Below, piece by piece: positions 56,676-64,000 of a stretch of 64,000 bases of DNA. Every line of letters starts with the position of its first letter. Within the stretch, counting starts at the first letter, position 1. This DNA is from Variovorax paradoxus (GTDB taxonomy: Bacteria > Pseudomonadota > Gammaproteobacteria > Burkholderiales > Burkholderiaceae_C), in assembly GCA_016806145.1 (NCBI GenBank), contig CP063166.1, positions 2,418,001-2,482,000 on the forward strand. Reading direction: 5' to 3'. Made by a program: the position numbers and the translations under genes. Below the pieces are notes generated by a model. That model was not told the DNA's origin and made no database searches. It saw only the letters and a program-made list of their open reading frames with translations.

Positions 56676-57713
56676 TCAGTTCTTGAAAGGCCACAGATGA
56701 AAGAAACGGCGGATGCGCCGCCACACTTCGGCGAGCCCGTGCGGCTCGAACACCAGGAAGCCGACGATCAGCAGGCCGAAGACGACCGTGCGCACCGGCG
56801 ACAGGAAGACGGTCATCTCGTGGCCGCCCGGCAGCAGGTCGAACACCAGCTTGAGCAACTCGGGCACCATGGTCATGAAGACTGCGCCGAGGATGCCGCC
56901 GAGGATCGAGCCCATGCCGCCGACGATGATGGCGGCGAGGAAGAAGATCGACATCAAGAGCGGAAAGCTCTCGGGCGTGACGACGCGGAAGAAGTAGGCC
57001 CAGAGGCCGCCGGCCACGCCGGCATAGAACGACGAGAGGCCGAACGAGAGCAGCTTGTAGCGCAGCAGCGGAATGCCCAACACTTCGGCCGAGATGTCGC
57101 GATCGCGGATGGCGATGAAGGCACGGCCCACGCGGGTGCGAAACAGGTTGGCCGCACCCAGCAGCATCAGCACGGTGATCGGCAGGATCAGCCAGTACAA
57201 GCGGAACGAGGTGTCGAGCGCGATGCCGAAGAGCTGCGCGGGCGGCAGCGACAGTCCGGTGGTGCCGCCGGTGAGCTTGAGATTGGCGAACAGGAAGTGG
57301 GTGATGAACGAGGCCGCGATGGTGGCGATGGCGAGGTACAAACCCTTGACCCGCAGCGAGGGAATGCCGACGACGAGACCCCCCACCATGGCCACGACGC
57401 CGCCCGCGAAGAGGTTGAACAGGAAGGGCGTGCCGTATCGAATCTGCAGGATGGCGACGGTGTACGCACCGAGTCCCATGAACGCGGCCTGGCCCATGCT
57501 CACGAGGCCGGTGTAGCCGGTGAGGATGTTGAGGCCGGTGGCGCTCGCGACGTTGATGGCGACGAGGCAGGCGAGGTAGAGCCAGTAGTCGCTGGCCATG
57601 AAGGGAAACAGCACGAGCAGCGCGGCGCCGACCCACAACCAGGTCTTCTGGGTGCGGGAGTCGAACAGCGCGGCGTCGGCGATGTAGCTTAGTTTGAGGG
57701 TGCCTATGCGCAT
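56676..57713 (-). CDS. livM: HAAT/Liv permease LivM
   Basis: The 345-aa product starts MRIGTLKLSYIADAALFDSR and has about ten helices, with the family's GYTGLVSMGQAAFMGLGAYT and RDRDISAEVLGIPLLRYK cytoplasmic loop, and GGMGSILGGILGAVFMTMVP. It is followed by livK after 14 bases. A 317-base gap with palindromic elements separates it from livH. Confidence 0.93.
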   Translation of the reverse strand: MRIGTLKLSYIADAALFDSRTQKTWLWVGAALLVLFPFMASDYWLYLACLVAINVASATGLNILTGYTGLVSMGQAAFMGLGAYTVAILQIRYGTPFLFNLFAGGVVAMVGGLVVGIPSLRVKGLYLAIATIAASFITHFLFANLKLTGGTTGLSLPPAQLFGIALDTSFRLYWLILPITVLMLLGAANLFRTRVGRAFIAIRDRDISAEVLGIPLLRYKLLSFGLSSFYAGVAGGLWAYFFRVVTPESFPLLMSIFFLAAIIVGGMGSILGGILGAVFMTMVPELLKLVFDLLPGGHEMTVFLSPVRTVVFGLLIVGFLVFEPHGLAEVWRRIRRFFHLWPFKN

Positions 57714-57753
57714 CGGTTCACCTTTGGATGAGGCGCGAGGATGCGTCGGGGCG

Positions 57754-57851
57754 CGTGCACAGGACGCCGGGTACTTCCCTCCGCGAATGTCCCCCGCCCT
57801 TCGGGCTCCTCCTTGATTTCGCTGCGGGAAGCACCCGGCATCCTGTGCACG
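57754..57851. repeat. Palindromic element unit 1 (livM-livH gap)
   Basis: Terminal inverted arms of 26 bp (57754-57779 and 57826-57851; 24 of 26 match, CGTGCACAGGA at the ends) surround a 46-bp core (57780-57825) that begins TCCGCGAATGTCCCCC. The core contains a small hairpin GCCC-TTC-GGGC. The core is 43 of 46 identical, inverted, to unit 2. No coding content is likely. The two units explain most of the 317-base gene-free gap. Confidence 0.85.
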
Positions 57852-57906
57852 AGAAGCGCAGCGGTGGTGCGGCCGGTTCGACCAGCGTGTCCAGGCGCAC
57901 GTCGAT

Positions 57907-57976
57907 GGGGTACTCCCCGCAGCGAAATCAAGGAGGAGGCCGCAGGCCGGGGGACATTCGCGGAGGGGAGTACCCC
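57907..57976. repeat. Palindromic element unit 2 (livM-livH gap, inverted)
   Basis: Perfect 12-bp arms GGGGTACTCCCC / GGGGAGTACCCC flank a 46-bp core (57919-57964) that is the reverse complement of the unit 1 core with three changes. The core hairpin here is GGCC-TGC-GGCC. The change of one stem pair (C-G to G-C) is compensatory and the third change is in the loop. Confidence 0.85.
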
Positions 57977-58030
57977 GTCGGCGTGAGCCCGCCCCGAACA
58001 AGACGATTGCAAGAAGGAAGAGACCCTCAT

Positions 58031-58909
58031 TCAGAGCCTCTCGATCTCATGCGTACCGAACAACCCGTAAGGCCGGATCATCAGCACGATCACCAGCACC
58101 ACGAAGGTCGCGAGCAGCTTGTATTCGCCGCCGAGGTAGGACCCGGCCAGCGCCTCGACCAGGCCGATGAAGAGCCCGCCCACCAGCGCGCCGAGCACGC
58201 TGTCCAGACCGCCCACGATCACCACCACCAGCACCGAGAGGCCGAAGATCCCCATCGACGAGGAGATGCCGCCGATCGCGCCGACCACGATGCCCGCGAC
58301 CGCCGCGATCATCGCCGAGGCCACCCAGGCCAGCGAGAACACGCGCGGCACGTTGATGCCCATCATGTAGGCCGCGCCCTGGTCCGACGCCGTGGCACGC
58401 AAGGCCACGCCGCCGCGCCAGAAGCGGAACAGCAGCAGCACCAGCACGATCAGCACCAGCGCCGCGAGCGCGCCGTAGGCCACTTTGGGGGCGAGGAAGG
58501 CTTCGCCCACCATCACCGGCGCGCTCGGCATGAACTCGGGCAGCCGGCGCTGGTCGGCGGTCCAGACGATCTCGACCAGGCCCACCAGCACAGAGGCCAG
58601 CCCCACCGTCACCATGAAGGCCGAGATCGGAGGTTCGCCCAGCAGCGGGCGGATCATCGTGCGCTCGATCACCGCGCCCAGCAGGCCCGTGCCCAGCACC
58701 GAGCCCAGCACCGCGAGCCAGATCGGCAGCGAGAAGGTCGCGGCGAAGGCGAAGAACAGGTAGGCGCCGATCATCAGCATCTCGCCGATCGCGATGTTGA
58801 CCACCCGCGTGGCTTTGTAGACCAGCACGAAGGCCAGCGCAGCCAGCGCATAGAGCCCGCCGCCGGCCAGGCCGGTCAGTGCGATCTCGAACAGGTAGGC
58901 CCAATCCAT
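58031..58909 (-). CDS. livH: HAAT/Liv permease LivH
   Basis: The 292-aa product begins MDWAYLFEIALTGLAGGGLY with ALAFVLVYKATRVVNIAIGE, and has helices with the conserved RPLLGEPPISAFMVTVGLAS and GGLDSVLGALVGGLFIGLVE. Its ATG overlaps the livG stop by one base (TGATG). It is separated from livM by the palindromic elements, so livM may be read through or have its own promoter. Confidence 0.93.
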   Translation of the reverse strand: MDWAYLFEIALTGLAGGGLYALAALAFVLVYKATRVVNIAIGEMLMIGAYLFFAFAATFSLPIWLAVLGSVLGTGLLGAVIERTMIRPLLGEPPISAFMVTVGLASVLVGLVEIVWTADQRRLPEFMPSAPVMVGEAFLAPKVAYGALAALVLIVLVLLLFRFWRGGVALRATASDQGAAYMMGINVPRVFSLAWVASAMIAAVAGIVVGAIGGISSSMGIFGLSVLVVVIVGGLDSVLGALVGGLFIGLVEALAGSYLGGEYKLLATFVVLVIVLMIRPYGLFGTHEIERL

Positions 58910-59808
58910 CACGCCACCGCCGTTGCGGTTGTCGTTGCCGCGGTGGCCGCGGCCTGGCCGCGCAGCCTGCGCCGCAGCTCGCCCACGTCGCCCGCGCCCA
59001 GGTAGGCGCGCACCACCTCGGGATCGGCCTGCACCTGCGCCGGCGTGCCCTGCGCGATCACCTGCCCGAAGTTGAGCACCACCACGTGGTCCGACAGGTC
59101 CATCACCATCCCCATGTCGTGCTCCACCATCAGCACCGTGATGCCCCATTCGCGACGCACGTCGAGGATGAAGCGCGCCATGTCCTCGGTCTCCTCGCGG
59201 TTCATGCCGGCCACCGGCTCGTCGAGCATCAGCACCTTGGGGCGCATCGCGAGCGCGCGCGCCATCTCCACGCGCTTTTGCAAACCGTAGGGCAGGGCGG
59301 CCACGCTGGCGTGGCGGATGTGGTCGATCTCGAGGAAGTCGATGATCCGCTCCTCGATGTCGCGGCGCAGCTCAGCCTCCTCGCGGCGCGCGCGGCCCAG
59401 GTAGAACAGCGCGTCGAACACGTTGGCCTTCAGGTGCACGTGGCGGCCGAGCTTGATGTTGTCGAGCACCGTCATGCCGCGGAACAGCGCGATGTTCTGG
59501 AAGCTGCGCGCCAGCCCGAGCGCGGCGCGCTTCGGTGCCGGCAGCCGCGTGATGTCCGCGCCCTCGAAGACCACGCGGCCGGCAGTCGGCCGGTAGAAGC
59601 CCGAGACCGTGTTGAACAGCGAGGTCTTGCCCGCGCCGTTGGGACCGATCACCGCGGTGATCGAGCCGGGCTGCACGTCGAAGCCCACGCCGCTGAGCGC
59701 CTTCACGCCGCCGAAAGCCAAGGTGAGCGTCTCCACGCGCAGCACGGGCGCGGCGGCGCTTCCGTCGGCGGGCGAGGTTGCGCGCGGGCGCTCGGTGTCG
59801 GCGTGCAT
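58909..59808 (-). CDS. livG: HAAT/Liv ABC ATPase LivG
   Basis: The 299-aa product (start ATG 59808) has Walker A (VIGPNGAGKTSLFNTVSGFY), Q-loop region LARSFQNIALFRGMTVLDN, a signature degenerate from LSGGQ (YGLQKRVEMARALAMRP), Walker B (VLMLDEPVAGMNREETEDMA) and switch loop VLMVEHDMGMVMDLSDHVVV. An Ala/Thr tail follows. It is the first gene of the Liv operon, divergent from the TetR gene. Confidence 0.93.
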   Translation of the reverse strand: MHADTERPRATSPADGSAAAPVLRVETLTLAFGGVKALSGVGFDVQPGSITAVIGPNGAGKTSLFNTVSGFYRPTAGRVVFEGADITRLPAPKRAALGLARSFQNIALFRGMTVLDNIKLGRHVHLKANVFDALFYLGRARREEAELRRDIEERIIDFLEIDHIRHASVAALPYGLQKRVEMARALAMRPKVLMLDEPVAGMNREETEDMARFILDVRREWGITVLMVEHDMGMVMDLSDHVVVLNFGQVIAQGTPAQVQADPEVVRAYLGAGDVGELRRRLRGQAAATAATTTATAVA

Positions 59809-60018
59809 GGCGTCGAATCGTGTCCTGTGTTCGGGCTTCTGGACGAGAAGAGAAAAAAGCAAGTGAGCGATGCGCCGCCGCCTCAGGGTTCCTCCGGCAT
59901 CCGCATCGCGGGCTACTTGCCCGTAGAATTTCTACTCCTCGGTAACGTCCGCGATCTTCCAGACGCGACTTCGCCGCGGCATCAGGACTTACCCCTGCGC
60001 GCAAACCCGGATCGCCCC

Positions 60019-60729
60019 ATGACCCTCACCAAGCGCCGTGCCTCCGCCGCCAAGGCCTCTGCCATCGAGGCCGCCGACGAATCGCCCTGGGTGCCCTCGG
60101 CCCAGCGCGCGATGCAGCGCGAACTCAAGCGCCAGGCCGTGCTGCAGACGGCGGCGCAGCTGTTCAACGAGCGCGGCTTCCACGCCACCTCGCTCGACGA
60201 CATCGCCGAGCGGCTGCACGTGACCAAGCCCACGCTCTACTACTACGTGAAGAGCAAGGACGACATCCTGCTCGAGTGCGTGCGCGCCGCGCTGGGCATG
60301 ATGCAGGAGGGCATCGACGAGGTGCGCCGCAACGGCGGCCGCGCGCTCGACCAGCTCATGGCCTGCATGCGCAGCTACTCGGCCATCGTCTGCGAGGAGT
60401 TCGGCAAGTGCGTGATCCGCATCGGCGAGGACCCGCTGCCCGAGCCGCTCAAGAAGGAGCTGCGCCGCCTCAAGGCCGGCATCGACCACGAGTTCCGCCG
60501 GCTGATCGACGAGGGCATCGCCGAGGGCTCGATCGCGCCCTGCGACCCGAAGATGGCCGCCTTCATGCTGGCCGGCGCGCTGAGCTGGATCGGCCGCTGG
60601 TACCGGCGCGACGGCGACCTCACGCCCGAACAGATCGCCGACCAGGCGATCGCGCTGCTGCTCAACGGCGTGCTGCAGCAGGTGCCCGCGGCACCGGCGC
60701 GCCGCAAGCCGCGCGCGACCGCCGCCTGA
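60019..60729 (+). CDS. TetR-family transcriptional regulator
   Basis: The 236-aa product has an N-terminal helix-turn-helix (QTAAQLFNERGFHATSLDDIA; RLHVTKPTLYYYVKSKDDIL) and a helical ligand domain (FGKCVIRIGEDPLPEPLKKE; TLR/FadR-like). It lies between the Liv operon and the crotonase-thiolase pair and most likely senses an acyl-CoA or the imported acid. The divergent 210-base gap with livG is a natural operator region; I could not find a convincing palindrome in it. Confidence 0.9.
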   Translation: MTLTKRRASAAKASAIEAADESPWVPSAQRAMQRELKRQAVLQTAAQLFNERGFHATSLDDIAERLHVTKPTLYYYVKSKDDILLECVRAALGMMQEGIDEVRRNGGRALDQLMACMRSYSAIVCEEFGKCVIRIGEDPLPEPLKKELRRLKAGIDHEFRRLIDEGIAEGSIAPCDPKMAAFMLAGALSWIGRWYRRDGDLTPEQIADQAIALLLNGVLQQVPAAPARRKPRATAA

Positions 60730-60741
60730 ACTTCCCATGCC

Positions 60742-61551
60742 ATGGAGCCGACAACGATGAACGACACCACCACCCCCGACACCGCGCTCGAGATCGGCCG
60801 CGAAGGCGCGGTCGCCACGCTGCGCTTCAACCGCCCGGCGGCACTCAATGCCATCGACGTACCGATGGCGCAGGCCTTCCTCGCGGCGGTGCGCGCCATC
60901 GCGGCCGACCGCTCGGTGCGCGCGGTGCTGCTGAGCGGCGCCGGCAAGGGCTTCATGGCCGGTGGCGACCTCGCGCTGCTGAGCGCCGATCCGCAGGGCG
61001 GCGCGGCCGCGCTGATCGGCCCGCTGCACGAAGCGCTGGAAGTGCTCGCCACCATCGACGCCCCGGTGGTCGCGCAGGTGCACGGCGTGGCGGCCGGCGC
61101 GGGCCTGAGCCTGATGCTGCAGGCCGACTTCGTGCTCGCGGCCGAGGGCACGCGCTTCAACCTGGCCTACGTCAACATCGGCGCGAGCTGCGACGTCGGC
61201 GCCTCGTGGGCGCTGCCGCGCTGGGTCGGGCTGCGCCGCGCGCTCGAGATCGCGATGCTCGGCGACATGCTCGAAGCGGCCGAGGCCGAGCGCATCGGCC
61301 TCATCAACCGCGTGCTGCCGGCCGCTGCGCTGGCCGGCGAGGCGATGGCGCTGGCGCAGCGCCTGGCCAACGGGCCGACCGTGGCGCTGGGCCAGTTGCG
61401 GCGGCTGATGCGCGGCAGCTTCGAGCGCGAGCTGCCGGCGCAGCTCGCGGCCGAATCGGCGGCCTTCCAGGTCTGCGCCGCGAGCCAGGATTTCCGCAGC
61501 GGCGTCGACGCCTTCTTCGCCAAGAAGCCGGCGCGCTTCGAAGGCCGCTGA
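60742..61551 (+). CDS. Enoyl-CoA hydratase/isomerase (crotonase) family protein
   Basis: The 269-aa product has the crotonase fold with the oxyanion loop GKGFMAGGDLALL and HGVAAGAGLSLMLQADFVLA. Two catalytic glutamates of classical enoyl-CoA hydratase are absent: the GGxCEL Glu position is Ser, and the PEI region reads YVNIGASCDVGASWALPR. The retained Asp matches isomerase-type (PaaG/ECI) crotonases, so hydratase activity is not certain. It lies 12 bases after the TetR stop and 43 before the thiolase. Confidence 0.88.
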   Translation: MEPTTMNDTTTPDTALEIGREGAVATLRFNRPAALNAIDVPMAQAFLAAVRAIAADRSVRAVLLSGAGKGFMAGGDLALLSADPQGGAAALIGPLHEALEVLATIDAPVVAQVHGVAAGAGLSLMLQADFVLAAEGTRFNLAYVNIGASCDVGASWALPRWVGLRRALEIAMLGDMLEAAEAERIGLINRVLPAAALAGEAMALAQRLANGPTVALGQLRRLMRGSFERELPAQLAAESAAFQVCAASQDFRSGVDAFFAKKPARFEGR

Positions 61552-61594
61552 TCCCTTTCTTCCTTTTCTCGTTCATTTCATCCAGGAGCAGTTC

Positions 61595-62779
61595 ATGACC
61601 TCTCGCGAGATCTTCGTCGTCGGCAGCGCCCGCACGGCCATCGGCACCTTTGGCGGTTCGCTGAAGGACGTGCCCAACACCCAGCTGGCCACCACCGCGG
61701 TCAAGGCCGCGATCGAGCGCAGCGGTGTCGCGCCCGCGGCCATCGGCCACGTGGTGATGGGCAACGTGATCCCCACCGACACCAAGGACGCCTACCTCAG
61801 CCGCGTCGCCGCCATCGATGCCGGCTGCCCGATCGAGACGCCGGCCTTCAACGTCAACCGCCTCTGCGGCTCGGGCCTGCAGGCCATCGTCTCGGCGGCG
61901 CAGGCGATCGCGCTGGGCGACTGCGACATCGCGATCGGTGGCGGCTCCGAATCGATGAGCCGCGGCCCGTACTTCGACACCGCCGCGCGCTACGGCGCGC
62001 GCATGGGCGACGTGCAGCTGCTCGACTACATGCTCGGCATCCTCCACGACCCGTGGGAGAAGATCCACATGGGCATCACGGCCGAGAACGTGGCCGCGCG
62101 CTACGGCATCACGCGCGAGCAGCAGGACGCGCTGGCCGTGTCCAGCCAGCAGCGTGCCGCGGCCGCCATCGCCGCGGGCCGCTTCAAGGAGCAGATCGTT
62201 GCGGTCGAGGTCAAGACGCGCAAGGGCGTGGTGGTGTTCGACACCGACGAGCACGTGCGCGCCGACACCACGGTCGAGACGCTCGCCAAGATGAAGCCGG
62301 CCTTCAAGAAGGATGGCCTGGTCACGGCCGGCAATGCCTCGGGCATCAACGACGGCGCCGCCGCGCTGGTGCTGGCCGAGGGCGCGCGCGCCAAGGCCGA
62401 GGGCCTGAAGCCGCTGGCGCGGCTCGTGGGCTATGCGCACGCGGGCGTGGAGCCGGCCTACATGGGCATCGGCCCGGTGCCGGCCACGCGCAAGGTGCTC
62501 GAGCGCACCGGCCTCAAGGTGAGCGACTTCGACGTGATCGAGTCGAACGAGGCCTTCGCGGCCCAGGCCTGCGCGGTGATCCAGGAACTGGGCTTCGACC
62601 CGGCCAAGGTCAACCCCAACGGCTCGGGCATCTCGCTGGGCCATCCGGTGGGCGCCACGGGCGCGATCATCGCGGTGAAGGCGATCGCCGAGCTGCACCG
62701 CGTGCAGGGCCGCTATGCGCTGGTCACGATGTGCATCGGCGGCGGCCAGGGCATTGCCGCGGTGTTCGAGCGCGTCTGA
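61595..62779 (+). CDS. Acetyl-CoA C-acyltransferase (thiolase)
   Basis: The 394-aa product has the nucleophile Cys in [16 protein letters not shown] (Cys91), His in GHPVGATGA (His350) and the second Cys in [11 protein letters not shown] (Cys380). This is the class of thiolases used for beta-oxidation or for acetoacetyl-CoA formation; the sequence alone does not separate them. The neighbouring crotonase, ligase and Liv transporter suggest degradation. Confidence 0.92.
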   Translation: MTSREIFVVGSARTAIGTFGGSLKDVPNTQLATTAVKAAIERSGVAPAAIGHVVMGNVIPTDTKDAYLSRVAAIDAGCPIETPAFNVNRLCGSGLQAIVSAAQAIALGDCDIAIGGGSESMSRGPYFDTAARYGARMGDVQLLDYMLGILHDPWEKIHMGITAENVAARYGITREQQDALAVSSQQRAAAAIAAGRFKEQIVAVEVKTRKGVVVFDTDEHVRADTTVETLAKMKPAFKKDGLVTAGNASGINDGAAALVLAEGARAKAEGLKPLARLVGYAHAGVEPAYMGIGPVPATRKVLERTGLKVSDFDVIESNEAFAAQACAVIQELGFDPAKVNPNGSGISLGHPVGATGAIIAVKAIAELHRVQGRYALVTMCIGGGQGIAAVFERV

Positions 62780-62919
62780 TCGCGGGGCGAGGAACAGAAG
62801 CCGGGGTGTGGCGGCATCCTCCACAAGGAGGAGGACCCGACGCCATGCCCCCGCTAATCTTCTGCCTGCCCGGAGAGGAGGAGCGAGTGATCGAGGAGAG
62901 GACTCCGGGTGTGTGCAGC

Positions 62920-62947
62920 GCGTCGGGCGGGGTGGTCTGCCCGACGC
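62920..62947. repeat. Inverted repeat (GCGTCGGGC / GCCCGACGC)
   Basis: Perfect 9-bp arms with a 10-base loop lie 57 bases before the arfB start in the 225-base thiolase-arfB gap. It may end the thiolase transcript; no T-run follows. Confidence 0.55.
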
Positions 62948-63004
62948 GACATGCCTCTCACCACACCGCTCTGCCTTGCTTCCCGCTTCGCCGCACCGCG
63001 CACA

Positions 63005-63427
63005 ATGCAGCCCGTGCAGCACCGTCCCCCCATCTTCGTCGACGAATCCGAGATCGATTTCAGCGCGATCCGTGCCCAGGGCGCGGGCGGGCAGAACGTC
63101 AACAAGGTCTCGAGCGCGGTCCATCTGCGCTACGACATCCGCGCGAGCTCGCTGCCAGAGGACCTGAAGGAACGGCTGCTCGCGCTGCGCGACAGCCGCA
63201 TCACGCAGGAGGGCGTGCTGGTGCTCAAGGCCCAGCAGCACCGCAGCCAGGAGATGAACCGCGCCGATGCCATCGCGCGCCTGCAGGCAGTCGTCGACAG
63301 CGTGGCGACGGTGCCGCGCGCGCGGCGCGCCACCAAGCCCACCTACGGTTCGAAGCAGCGCCGGCTCGAAGGCAAGAGCCAGCGCTCGCAGGTCAAGAGC
63401 CTGCGCGGACCGGTCCGGGGGGACTGA
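63005..63427 (+). CDS. arfB: Alternative ribosome-rescue hydrolase ArfB
   Basis: This peptidyl-tRNA hydrolase of the release-factor type rescues stalled ribosomes. The 140-aa product has the catalytic GGQ (RAQGAGGQNVNKVSSAVHLR) and a Lys/Arg-rich C-terminal tail (KPTYGSKQRRLEGKSQRSQV) that enters the mRNA channel. ATG 63005 gives the typical N-terminus MQPVQHRPPIFVDESEIDFS. Its 3' end overlaps the convergent membrane gene by 35 bases. Confidence 0.94.
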   Translation: MQPVQHRPPIFVDESEIDFSAIRAQGAGGQNVNKVSSAVHLRYDIRASSLPEDLKERLLALRDSRITQEGVLVLKAQQHRSQEMNRADAIARLQAVVDSVATVPRARRATKPTYGSKQRRLEGKSQRSQVKSLRGPVRGD

Positions 63428-63929
63428 GCGGCGCCGTGCCGCCGCGCAGCCGCCGGATCTGCAGGCTCAGGCCCACCGCATAGAGCACCAGCAGCACGCC
63501 GGTGATCGCCTTGAGTTCGGGCGCATCGGGGCTCGCCAGCAGTGGCGCGCCGAGCGGCAGCCGCGTCAGCGTCTCGGTGAAGGTCGGAATCCAGTGAAAC
63601 ATGAAGGTGGCGGAGTAGGCCGCCAGCTCGGCATGGCGCGCGAAGCGCCCGAACAGCCGCCCGCGCCCGGCCTGGAAGCCGATGGCCAGCGCCAGCAGCG
63701 TCACGATGCCCAGCACGTGCGGCCGGCCGAAGCCGCCATGCTGGAAGATGCCGAAGCCCGTGAGGCAGGTCAGCACCGTGGTCCAGACGTAGAGCCGGCC
63801 GAGGCCGGTGCGCCAGGAGATCTCCTTGTGGCGGATCAGGGCCAGCGCCCCGGCCGCCAGCGCCACCAGGCTGATCGCCGTATGGACGATCCCCAACGAA
63901 GTCAACCCCAGCCAGACCGTTGCCGCCAT
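63393..63929 (-). CDS. Small multi-pass membrane protein, DUF2306-like
   Basis: The 178-aa product has about four helices, beginning VWLGLTSLGIVHTAISLVAL, followed by IRHKEISWRTGLGRLYVWTT and FQHGGFGRPHVLGIVTLLAL. The His-containing RTGLGRLYV and FMFHWIPTF segments suggest DUF2306-type membrane proteins, but this is only a resemblance. It is convergent with arfB, with a 35-base 3' overlap. Confidence 0.6.
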   Translation of the reverse strand: MAATVWLGLTSLGIVHTAISLVALAAGALALIRHKEISWRTGLGRLYVWTTVLTCLTGFGIFQHGGFGRPHVLGIVTLLALAIGFQAGRGRLFGRFARHAELAAYSATFMFHWIPTFTETLTRLPLGAPLLASPDAPELKAITGVLLVLYAVGLSLQIRRLRGGTAPLSPPGPVRAGS

Positions 63930-64000
63930 GTGCTGCTCCTCATGTTTCGTGGTGCGCGCGATTCTGTCGTGTTCGGCCGGTTTTGGGGAGGGCCGGTTAA

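Noticed and set aside
57754..57976. Calling the palindromic pair an insertion sequence
   Set aside because: No transposase frame lies between the arms, and no target-site duplication is clear, so only a repeat or non-autonomous element is supported.
57728..59005. 425-codon plus-strand frame over the livM-livH gap, livH and livG
   Set aside because: It runs through the palindromic elements and antisense to two transporter genes, with low-complexity His/Arg/Gln content.
62800..63004. Possible gene in the thiolase-arfB gap (ATG near 62845)
   Set aside because: The frame has no ribosome binding site, and its sequence runs out of frame into arfB; only an inverted repeat is convincing.

Overview
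The window (about 64 kb, high GC) looks like a chromosomal segment of a betaproteobacterium of the family Comamonadaceae, most likely Variovorax or a close relative. The evidence is the surE-pcm-nlpD-rpoS order, rpsF-priB-rpsR-rplI next to dnaB, a Bug-family solute receptor, Liv transporter genes with an acyl-CoA ligase, and the general codon style. The genus is an inference from gene content, not a database result. I see no rRNA, tRNA, CRISPR array, prophage or insertion sequence.

Layout. (1) 1-6.6 kb: start of an MDR oxidoreductase, the stationary-phase block surE-pcm-nlpD-rpoS, rlmD, a Bax-inhibitor-1 membrane protein and a GlcG-like protein. (2) 6.7-27 kb: an iron, heme and peroxide island. 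It holds hemP, exbD-exbB-tonB (tonB frameshifted as read), bfd, piuC, a catecholate-type TonB receptor, a five-gene flavin electron-transfer operon (PepSY membrane protein, DUF2271, DUF4198, ApbE, flavodoxin reductase), bfr, ahpC-ahpF and the heme system bhuRSTUV. Fur-box-like sequences precede hemP, bfd, the catecholate receptor, the PepSY operon (weaker) and bhuR. An OxyR-type site and a good sigma70 promoter precede ahpC. (3) 27-34 kb: divergent ppsR/ppsA, an unrecognised 152-aa protein, the rpsF-priB-rpsR-rplI ribosomal operon and dnaB. (4) 34-39.7 kb: a four-gene operon (VOC, EVE, GyrI-like, WYL regulator) behind a perfect palindrome, then phoH, bcp and an Mth938-like gene. (5) 39.8-48.6 kb: alaA, a DUF1176 protein, hom-thrC, and molybdenum-cofactor genes mobB-moeA-moaD-moaE, with a dapA-like gene on the other strand between moaD and moaE. 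(6) 48.6-52.8 kb: a Bug receptor and clpB with a sigma32-type promoter. (7) 52.8-62.8 kb: an acyl-CoA ligase plus a complete LivFGHMK transporter facing a TetR regulator, a crotonase and a thiolase, which together look like uptake and beta-oxidation of a carboxylic acid. (8) 63-64 kb: arfB and a small membrane protein.

The most interesting items are three. The first is the flavin operon, whose DUF2271 product carries a textbook ApbE flavinylation motif; I infer a periplasmic ferric reductase that works with the neighbouring siderophore receptor. The second is a pair of inverted palindromic elements between livM and livH, with a compensatory base-pair change in the core hairpin. The third is the WYL operon with its 14-bp perfect inverted repeat.
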